A stretch of DNA of 64,000 nt. Source: Kiloniellaceae bacterium. GTDB taxonomy: Bacteria > Pseudomonadota > Alphaproteobacteria > Kiloniellales > J153. The translations under genes and the position numbers were made by a program. The stretch covers positions 1-64,000 of the forward strand of contig JAJFGL010000002.1 in the NCBI GenBank assembly GCA_021776135.1, in the 5' to 3' direction. Below the pieces are notes generated by a model. It worked only from the letters and a program-made list of their open reading frames with translations, searched no databases and was not told the DNA's origin. Position 1 is the first letter of the stretch; each line of letters opens with the position of its first letter. Positions 55,000-64,000 of this stretch are shown here, one piece after another.

Positions 55000-55457
55000 A
55001 GCGCCAGCTTCATGCCTTCGTGGCTGGCGGTGAAGCCCAGGGACTCGTAGAAGCGGTGCGCCTCGCCACGTGCCTTGTCGGTGGTTAGCTGGACCAGGCG
55101 GCAGTCTTTTTCCTTGGCCCTGGCGATGGCCCATTCAAACAGCGCGCGGCCCAAACCCTGGCCGCGCAAGTTCTTGGCCACGCGCACGGATTCGATTTGC
55201 GCGCGGGTGGCGCCCTGGCGCGACAGGCCGGGGATGAAGGTCAGTTGCAGGCAGCCGACGACCGCGCCGTCTTGCTCCATGACCGCGAACTCGTTGTTGG
55301 GGTCGCGTTGTATGGCCGCGAAGGCCGCCGTGTAACAGGGCGCGAGTGACTCGCCCGCATCCTCGCGGCCCCGGCCCAAGCCATCGTCGGCGATCAGGCC
55401 CACGATGGCGGCAAGATCGGCCTGCGCCGCCAAGCGAATGCTTGGGTGGCTTGCCAC
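54996..55457 (-). CDS. GNAT family N-acetyltransferase
   Basis: A 153-residue acetyltransferase with the acetyl-CoA motif VRVAKNLRGQGLGRALFEWA and the C-terminal FYESLGF. It starts with GTG at 55457, immediately after the argG stop on the same strand. The substrate is unknown. Its stop shares bases with the NnrU stop on the other strand (TTAG). Confidence 0.9.
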   Translation of the reverse strand: MASHPSIRLAAQADLAAIVGLIADDGLGRGREDAGESLAPCYTAAFAAIQRDPNNEFAVMEQDGAVVGCLQLTFIPGLSRQGATRAQIESVRVAKNLRGQGLGRALFEWAIARAKEKDCRLVQLTTDKARGEAHRFYESLGFTASHEGMKLAL

Positions 55458-56663
<1,206 letters not shown>

Positions 56664-56686
56664 GTGACGCCCTTTGTCTCTTTAAG

Positions 56687-57823
56687 TTAAGCCGTCGCGG
56701 CCTCGCGTTCGCTTTTCTTGAGGCGCTGGCCGGCGCTTTTCAGCTGGCCGCAGGCGGCCAGGATGTCGCGGCCGCGCGGGGCGCGTATGGGGGCCGAAAC
56801 CCCGGCCCCATTGAGGATATCGGAAAAAACCTGGATGTCTTTCGCCGCCGAACATTCGTAAGGCGCGCCGGGCCAGGCATTGAAGGGAATCAAATTGACC
56901 TTGGCCGGGATGTCCTTGAGCAGCTTGGCGAGGGCCCGCGCGTCATCGGCACTGTCGTTGACGCCGCGCAGCATGACGTATTCGAAGGTGATGCGCCGGG
57001 CGTTATGGGTGCCCGGATAGGCGCGGCAGGCGTCGAGCAGGGCCGCGATGGGGTACTTCTTGTTCAAGGGCACGATCGCGTCGCGCACCTCGTCGCTAAC
57101 GGCGTGCAGGGATACCGCCAGATTGACCCCCAGCTCGGCGCCGCAGCGCGCCATGGCGGGCACCACGCCGGAGGTCGATAGCGTGATCTTGCGCCGGGAA
57201 AAGGCCAGGCCCTCATGGTCCATGGCGATCTTCATGGCCGTCGCGACATTATCGAAATTGTACAGGGGTTCGCCCATGCCCATGAGCACGATATTGGTGA
57301 TCTTGCGGTCGATGCTGGAGGCCGGCCACTCCCCCACTTCGTCGCGCGCCAGCATGATCTGGCCGACGATCTCCGCCGCCGAAAGGTTACGCACCAGGCG
57401 CTGGGTGCCGGTGTGGCAAAAGCGGCAGGTCAGGGTGCAGCCGACCTGGCTGGAAATGCACAAGGTGCCGCGTTCTTCCTGGGGAATGAAGACGGTTTCG
57501 ACCTCCTGCCCGTCGGGAAAACGCAACAACCACTTGCGGGTGCCGTCCGTGGAGGTTTGCGCCGAGGCGATCTCTGGCCGCGGAACCGCGAAGCGCGCCG
57601 CCAGGCGGGCGCGGAAATCCTTCGATAGAGAGGTCATGTCCTCGATAGAGGAAGCGCCCCGGTGATAGACCCAATGCCACAACTGGCGGGCCCTGAAATC
57701 CGGTTCGCCTAGCTCGCGCACCGCCTCCGCCATCTCGGCGCGCGTCAGGCCGATCAGGTTTACGCGGCCCCCGGCTTTCGGGGCCGGCGGCGCGAAGTGC
57801 TCGCTATGGGCGGTTCCGCTCAT
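56687..57823 (-). CDS. rlmN: Dual-specificity 23S rRNA/tRNA adenine C2-methyltransferase RlmN
   Basis: Radical-SAM enzyme that methylates A2503 of 23S rRNA and A37 of some tRNAs. The 378-residue protein has CTLTCRFC (Cys129, 133, 136) for the 4Fe-4S cluster, Cys122 in [10 protein letters not shown], and the methyl-carrying Cys in ILAACGQL near the end. The ATG at 57823 is chosen; a GTG at 57850 would lie inside the terminal repeat of the inserted element and add nine unrelated residues. No good Shine-Dalgarno is seen, so the insertion 13 bp upstream may have altered it. Confidence 0.96.
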   Translation of the reverse strand: MSGTAHSEHFAPPAPKAGGRVNLIGLTRAEMAEAVRELGEPDFRARQLWHWVYHRGASSIEDMTSLSKDFRARLAARFAVPRPEIASAQTSTDGTRKWLLRFPDGQEVETVFIPQEERGTLCISSQVGCTLTCRFCHTGTQRLVRNLSAAEIVGQIMLARDEVGEWPASSIDRKITNIVLMGMGEPLYNFDNVATAMKIAMDHEGLAFSRRKITLSTSGVVPAMARCGAELGVNLAVSLHAVSDEVRDAIVPLNKKYPIAALLDACRAYPGTHNARRITFEYVMLRGVNDSADDARALAKLLKDIPAKVNLIPFNAWPGAPYECSAAKDIQVFSDILNGAGVSAPIRAPRGRDILAACGQLKSAGQRLKKSEREAATA

Positions 57824-57834
57824 GGGAATAAGAT

Positions 57835-58103
57835 TAGGGCCTGTTGACACTTAGGATGGCGCCGAGGCGGGATCGGATTATCCCACCCGTTAGGAGCGGA
57901 CGGCGCCGTGTGGCAGGCCCCCCACAAGCCGTTCGCGACGCGGCGGGTGGGATAATACGACCCGTCCCAACGGGATTGGGCCAGAATGACGCGAGGCCGC
58001 GTCGGGCGTCCTTGAATATGCGCTGCATGTCCTGCGTCCTCGCTCCTAACCTCGCGTCATTCTGGCCCAACCGCGACGGCATCCTAAGTGTCAACAGGCC
58101 CTA
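57835..58103. mobile_element. 265-bp MITE-like element, copy 2 (with TA flanks)
   Basis: The element spans 57837-58101 with perfect 21-bp terminal inverted repeats and TA on both sides, and is about 96% identical to the copy at 906-1170 without any indel. At mirrored positions in the two terminal repeats both copies differ together (GACGCTT versus GACACTT), so each copy keeps perfect repeats. As in copy 1, its left end lies just upstream of a minus-strand start codon (rlmN) and its right end coincides with a minus-strand stop codon (the IalB-like gene). Confidence 0.88.
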
Positions 58104-58631
58104 AAGCCCGCAGGCCTTGTTGATCGCTTTATAAGCCTTGGTGAAGCCCTTGAGGGAGTAGGTATCGGTGGTCTCGGTGCCGCGCGTCGAGGTTCCCTTC
58201 ACCATCATGCCGCTTCCCTTTATCATGGCGGCGACCAGGGCCGCGTCCGCTTCCTTGTCGGGCGCCCAGGCGCCGTCGCTCTGGGTGAAAAGCTTGAAGG
58301 CCTCGTCTCCTATGGCGACCTGAACCCAGGAATCCTTCTTATGGGTGTAGCCGGCGATGAAGCTGACTTCGTCGCGCCGGCTTTCGCTGGGCCGGTGGGT
58401 GACAATGGAAAACACCTCGCCCCGCTTGGTGTAGTCGCCCTTGGCCGCCGTGGGTGTGCTCGCCATGTAGCAAGCGACATTACCGTTTTCCGTGAACTGA
58501 TAAGCGCTCCAATCTCCAAAGTCGCCCAGGCGCTGGATGCCCTGGCTGGCGGCCGGATGACTCCAGGCCAGGAACACCGAAACAACCGCGGCGGCGGCGG
58601 ATAAAAGAGAAAAACGCAATAACAGGGTCAC
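58101..58631 (-). CDS. Invasion-associated locus B (IalB)-like exported protein
   Basis: A 176-residue protein with a signal peptide (MTLLLRFSLLSAAAAVVSVFLAWSHPAASQ) and the IalB-type pattern WSAYQFTENGNVACYMASTPTAAKG, KDSWVQVAIGDEAFKLF and a C-terminal TYSLKGFTKAYKAINKACGL. IalB proteins occur in many free-living alphaproteobacteria, where their role is envelope-related and undefined. It starts with GTG. The TAG stop consists of the TA flank and the first base of the inserted element. Confidence 0.85.
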   Translation of the reverse strand: MTLLLRFSLLSAAAAVVSVFLAWSHPAASQGIQRLGDFGDWSAYQFTENGNVACYMASTPTAAKGDYTKRGEVFSIVTHRPSESRRDEVSFIAGYTHKKDSWVQVAIGDEAFKLFTQSDGAWAPDKEADAALVAAMIKGSGMMVKGTSTRGTETTDTYSLKGFTKAYKAINKACGL

Positions 58632-58693
58632 GGGAAAATCATCTCCAGGCTATACAATTCAAGGTCTTGTTCTGGGCAAGCGCGGGGTTCCGG

Positions 58694-59233
58694 TCAAGCC
58701 TTCCCTTCTTGGCGGCGGATAAGTTGCGCGCCGCGGACGTGCCGGGGCGCCGATTCCGCGGGGCCGCGCGGATTTACCGGTCGGCGCGGGAAATTGCCCC
58801 GGCTGACTTGGCGATCGTACATCAAAATGGCCCCGGCGACGCCAAGATTGATACAGAATTTTGTCGGGATTTTGACCATGTGGCCGCACCGCGCGGTCAT
58901 GGCCGCCGACAGGGCGCCGCGTTCCGGCCCCAGGACATAAGCCGCGGCGCTGGGGTGGTAAAAGCTCGGCAGTTCGACGGCCTCCGGGGTGAACTCCACT
59001 CCGACCAGCGCGCAGCCCTTGGGCAGTACCAAGTCATCGACCGTATCGTAGGTATAAAGCGGTAAGTGATTGGGCGAATCGGAGGTGTCCGCATGACGCG
59101 CCTTGTGGGTCGGGACAACCGGGGCGACGACGAAAAAAAAGCTCGCCCCGAAGGCATGGGCGGAACGCATAAGATTGCCCAAATTCATGGGCTTACTAAT
59201 TCCTTCGACCCCTATGGCAAAATATCCGCGCAT
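58694..59233 (-). CDS. TrmH/SpoU-type RNA 2'-O-methyltransferase
   Basis: A 179-residue SPOUT methyltransferase. Motif 1 is NLGNLMRSAHAFGA, motif 2 YVLGPERGALS and motif 3 INLGVAGAILMYDR, which together form the trefoil-knot SAM site. The C-terminal 30 residues are Arg/Pro-rich. The RNA target is unknown. It is divergent from the asparaginase gene. Confidence 0.9.
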   Translation of the reverse strand: MRGYFAIGVEGISKPMNLGNLMRSAHAFGASFFFVVAPVVPTHKARHADTSDSPNHLPLYTYDTVDDLVLPKGCALVGVEFTPEAVELPSFYHPSAAAYVLGPERGALSAAMTARCGHMVKIPTKFCINLGVAGAILMYDRQVSRGNFPRRPVNPRGPAESAPRHVRGAQLIRRQEGKA

Positions 59234-59333
59234 GGCGGGGAAACTTGCATGGCCATGGCGTGGGGTGCAAGCTTGTTGGCGGCGGCGCGGGCTCCGGGAC
59301 GGGACCCGCGCCGGTGATTTGAAAGACGGGATT

Positions 59334-60362
59334 ATGACGCAGATTCATGGCCATGGCGCCGAAGATAAACCGGCGGCGGCCAATCCGGTTATGGCCGAAG
59401 CCACGCGCGGCGGCGCGGTGGAAAGCTGGCACCGGGCCTCCCTGGCGGTGGTCGATACGAGCGGGCGCGTCGTGCTAAGCGCCGGCGATGTGGAAGCGCC
59501 GATATTTGGCCGCTCCGCGATCAAACCCCTTCAGGCCCTGCCCCTGATAGAATCCGGCGCGGCCGAGGCTTTCGGCCTGTCCGATGCCGAGATCGCCATG
59601 GCCTGCGCCAGCCACGGCGGCGAGCCGCGCCACGTGGAAACCGTCGCCGCCTGGCTGAAAAAAATCGGTTGCACGCCCGCCGATCTGGAATGTGGCACCC
59701 ATCTGCCCAGCAACGAGGCGGCCATGGTCGCCTTGCTGCGCGGCGGCGCGGATCCCAGCGCCCTGCACAATAATTGTTCCGGCAAGCACACCGGGTTCCT
59801 GACCTTCGCGCGCCACGCGGGCTTTCCAACCCAGGGCTATATCCGTTTCGATCATCCGGTGCAGCAACGGGTTCTGGGGGTGCTGGAATCCATGACCGGC
59901 CTGGATTTGTCCCAGGCCGTGCGCGGACTGGACGGCTGCGGCATTCCGGTGATCGCGATCCCCCTCGGCAACACGGCCCTGGCCATGGCCCGCCTGGCCG
60001 ATCCAAGCGATCAGCCGGAGGCGCGCCAGGCGGCCTGCGCCAGGGTTCTGCGGGCCATGGCCGCCGAGCCTTTCCTGGTCGCCGGCAGCGATCGCTATTG
60101 CACCCGGGCCATGACCCTTCTCAAGGGCCGCGCGATTATCAAGACCGGCGCGGAAGGGGTGTATTGCGGCGCCGTGCCGGGCGCGGGGCTCGGCTTCGCG
60201 GTCAAGGCCGACGACGGCGCCGGCCGCGCGGCCGAGGCGGTCGTCGGCCAGCTTCTACAACGCTTGGGCCTGCTGAGCGCGGACGAGGCCAAGGACTTGG
60301 CGCTGCCCTTGCGCAACCGCGCTGGAACCCTGGTTGGAGAAGTCCGCCCGGTCAGGGATTAG
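59334..60362 (+). CDS. Asparaginase II family protein
   Basis: A 342-residue protein of the asparaginase II (DUF; Rhizobium-type AnsA) family, with VESWHRASLAVVDTSG, MACASHGGEPRHVETV, LHNNCSGKHTGFL and YCTRAMTLLKGR. It differs from classical E. coli asparaginases in sequence and fold. The ATG at 59334 is preceded by GAAAGACGGG. Its end overlaps the convergent DinB gene by 11 bp. Confidence 0.9.
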   Translation: MTQIHGHGAEDKPAAANPVMAEATRGGAVESWHRASLAVVDTSGRVVLSAGDVEAPIFGRSAIKPLQALPLIESGAAEAFGLSDAEIAMACASHGGEPRHVETVAAWLKKIGCTPADLECGTHLPSNEAAMVALLRGGADPSALHNNCSGKHTGFLTFARHAGFPTQGYIRFDHPVQQRVLGVLESMTGLDLSQAVRGLDGCGIPVIAIPLGNTALAMARLADPSDQPEARQAACARVLRAMAAEPFLVAGSDRYCTRAMTLLKGRAIIKTGAEGVYCGAVPGAGLGFAVKADDGAGRAAEAVVGQLLQRLGLLSADEAKDLALPLRNRAGTLVGEVRPVRD

Positions 60363-60852
60363 CGCGCAAATACACCGGCAGGTCGAGGGCCGGCGGTTCC
60401 TCGCCGGCGTCCTTGAGCAGGGCGTGAACCTGGCCCCGGTGATGGGTCTCGTGATTGAAAACGGTCGCCAGGATTTGCCAGACCGGCATGGACCAGGCCT
60501 TGCCCTTGGTGTCGTTAAACGCGCAATTGGCGGCCAGGGCTGCTTCGTCCAGGGTCTCGACCAGGGCCAGGATGCCGGCGTCCTCCGCCTCGCGGGCCGC
60601 GCGCAACTCCGCCAGGTCATGGTGGAGAACCCCGTCCAGCTTGAGGTCGCTGCGGCTGGTGCCTTTCAGGCGGGCAAACCATAGATAATCGACGACCAAG
60701 AGATGATTGAGGGTGTTGAGGATCGATCCGAAGTAGGCGGCGGAACGCGCCTTGGCGCACTCGGCGCTGCTTAATCGCCCGGCGGCATCGTAAAGCGTGC
60801 GGTTCGCCCAGGCGTTGTAGCGGGCCAGGGTTCGATAATGTTCTGTCGGCAT
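60352..60852 (-). CDS. DinB family protein
   Basis: A 166-residue four-helix-bundle protein. The likely metal-binding histidines are in LNTLNHLLVVDYLW and FNHETHHRGQVHALL. DinB-like proteins include thiol-dependent transferases. The ATG at 60852 lies 10 bp after the aminotransferase stop, so it is probably part of that operon. The function is unknown. Confidence 0.9.
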   Translation of the reverse strand: MPTEHYRTLARYNAWANRTLYDAAGRLSSAECAKARSAAYFGSILNTLNHLLVVDYLWFARLKGTSRSDLKLDGVLHHDLAELRAAREAEDAGILALVETLDEAALAANCAFNDTKGKAWSMPVWQILATVFNHETHHRGQVHALLKDAGEEPPALDLPVYLRANP

Positions 60853-60862
60853 GATGGTATTC

Positions 60863-62061
60863 CTATGCTTGGGATCGAAGCGGTTTCGAGAGCAGCGGTT
60901 CCAGGCGGTCCAGGGCCTGCGATAGTTTTTGGGTAGAGCTTGCAAAACACAGCCGCATGTGGCCTTCACCGCCGGGCCCGAAGGCCGAACCGGGCGCCAG
61001 GCCGACGTTGGTTTCCTCTAGAACCTGCTTGGCGAAGCCGAGGGAATCGCTCAAACCCTCGAGCCTGAAAAAAGCATAGAAGGCGCCCTTGGGCCGGGCG
61101 ATGTGAACCTGAGGCAGGGCGGATAGGCGCTGGAAGACGAGTTCACCGCCGCGCCGGCTGCGTTCGACCGTCTCGCGCACATAATCCTCGCCGTCGCCGA
61201 TCGCGGTCAGGCAGGCGTACTGCTGAAAATGCGGCGTGCCCGAGGTGTTGAATTCGATCAAGCGGCCCAGGGTTTGGACAAACGACGGCGGCGTGGTCAG
61301 CCAGCCCATGCGCCAGCCGGTCATGGCCCAAGCCTTGGAAAAAGAGTTGACCGCGATCACCGGATCCTCGGGCGCGGCGATTTCCAGGAACGAGGGCGCC
61401 GCCTTGCGGCCGGATTCCGGTCCATCGAAGATGAAGCGCGCATAGACCTCGTCGGCGATCATCCAGATCCCCCGCTCCCGGCACAGCTCCAGAACCGCGT
61501 GCTGTTCCCCGGCGCTCATGACCCATCCGGTCGGATTGCCGGGCGAGGCGATGAAGATCGCGCGCGTGTTTTCGTCGATCGCCCCGGTCAGGCGTTCGAG
61601 GTCGAGCTTAAATCCGCCGTCCGGCAAGCTGTCCAATTGGACCGCGCGAACCTCGCCGCCAGCTATGCGGATCGCCGACATGACGTTGGGCCACACCGGG
61701 GTGACCACGGCCACGTTATCGCCGGGACCGACCACGGCCTGCAAGACCATCATGATGCCGTTCATGGCCGAACAGGTGACCGATACCCGCTCCGGCGCGC
61801 AATCGATGCCATAAAGATCGCTCGTATAGGCGGCGATCGCCGCGCGCAGCTCGGGCAGGCCGTGCTTGTAGGAATAGAAGGTCTTGCCGGCTTTCATGGC
61901 CGCGCTCGCGGCGTCGCAAATAAAAGCCGGCGTTGGCTGGTCGCCTTCGCCAACCCACAAGGCGATCAGATCCTCGCGGCCGAAGCCAAGGTCGAAGACC
62001 TGCTGAATGCCCGATGTCTCCAGCGCCTCGATCTCTGGACGCAGGGGGCCGGGTAAGGCAC

Positions 62062-62065
<4 letters not shown>
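60863..62065 (-). CDS. Class I/II pyridoxal-phosphate-dependent aminotransferase
   Basis: A 400-residue fold-type I aminotransferase. The PLP lysine is in [15 protein letters not shown], with [12 protein letters not shown] and [10 protein letters not shown] before it and the carboxylate-binding arginine in GHMRLCFA. The ATG at 62065 overlaps the acetoacetyl-CoA synthetase stop as ATGA. The substrate is not evident. Confidence 0.93.

Positions 62066-64000
<1,935 letters not shown>

Noticed and set aside
57824-57850. GTG start for rlmN inside the element
   Set aside because: The added nine residues would be encoded by the terminal repeat; the ATG at 57823 matches the family better.

Overview
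The window is high-GC, densely packed bacterial chromosome with no phage, plasmid or transposase genes. Gene content and order point to an alphaproteobacterium, most likely of the Rhodospirillales. The evidence is the hisB-hisH-hisA cluster beside hslVU, the tim44-mltA-smr / fxsA-secB neighbourhood, the ppsR-maf-aroE-coaE-dnaQ block facing hemE-hemH-hemJ-rho, the mnmE-mnmG-rsmG-parA-parB cluster, and holA-lptE-leuS-DUF3576. In Caulobacter and Rickettsia the chromosomal origin lies beside hemE, and here the 472-bp gap between ppsR and hemE is the best oriC candidate. Two perfect parS palindromes lie 11-13 kb away, one of them inside the rsmG coding sequence next to parAB. The window therefore appears to hold the origin-proximal part of the chromosome. 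The genus cannot be fixed from the sequence alone.

Layout. 1-5.8 kb: histidine genes (with an acetyltransferase and a 265-bp non-autonomous element inserted), a methyltransferase, and the HslVU protease. 5.8-6.9 kb: an AT-rich accessory patch with a MerR-like regulator and a small HNH nuclease. 6.9-15.6 kb: envelope and housekeeping genes (xre, GFA, smr, mltA, tim44, fxsA, secB) with a lutABC lactate-oxidation set placed between mltA and smr. 15.7-23.8 kb: two divergent operons around the putative origin, one for replication/coenzyme/shikimate genes and one for late haem synthesis followed by rho. 23.9-29.0 kb: quinone reductase, dienelactone hydrolase, Ogt, a DUF255 protein and two small proteins. 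29.1-40.5 kb: tRNA modification, chromosome partition, then holA/lptE/leuS on the other strand.

40.6-50.5 kb is the most unusual stretch. Around one porin gene it holds three sulfotransferases (one with an N-terminal TPR region), two paralogous fusions of a cysteine-less thioredoxin-like domain to a prolyl-4-hydroxylase-type 2OG-Fe(II) oxygenase, a DUF6445 protein with the same iron-ligand pattern, and a phytanoyl-CoA-dioxygenase-like protein. Three of them form one tight operon (sulfotransferase, DUF6445, fusion). This looks like a hydroxylation-plus-sulfation system of unknown substrate. Conserved genes (yggS, HAD) lie between its parts, and the yggS/HAD junction is a 23-bp tandem triplication that creates a chain of ATGA-coupled mini-ORFs.

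50.6-64 kb: tRNA-Ala(CGC), yggT-DUF167-folD, adenine/adenosine deaminase, NnrU, argG, rlmN, a second copy of the 265-bp element, IalB-like protein, a TrmH-type methyltransferase, asparaginase II-type protein, DinB, an aminotransferase, and an acetoacetyl-CoA synthetase whose N-terminus runs off the right edge.
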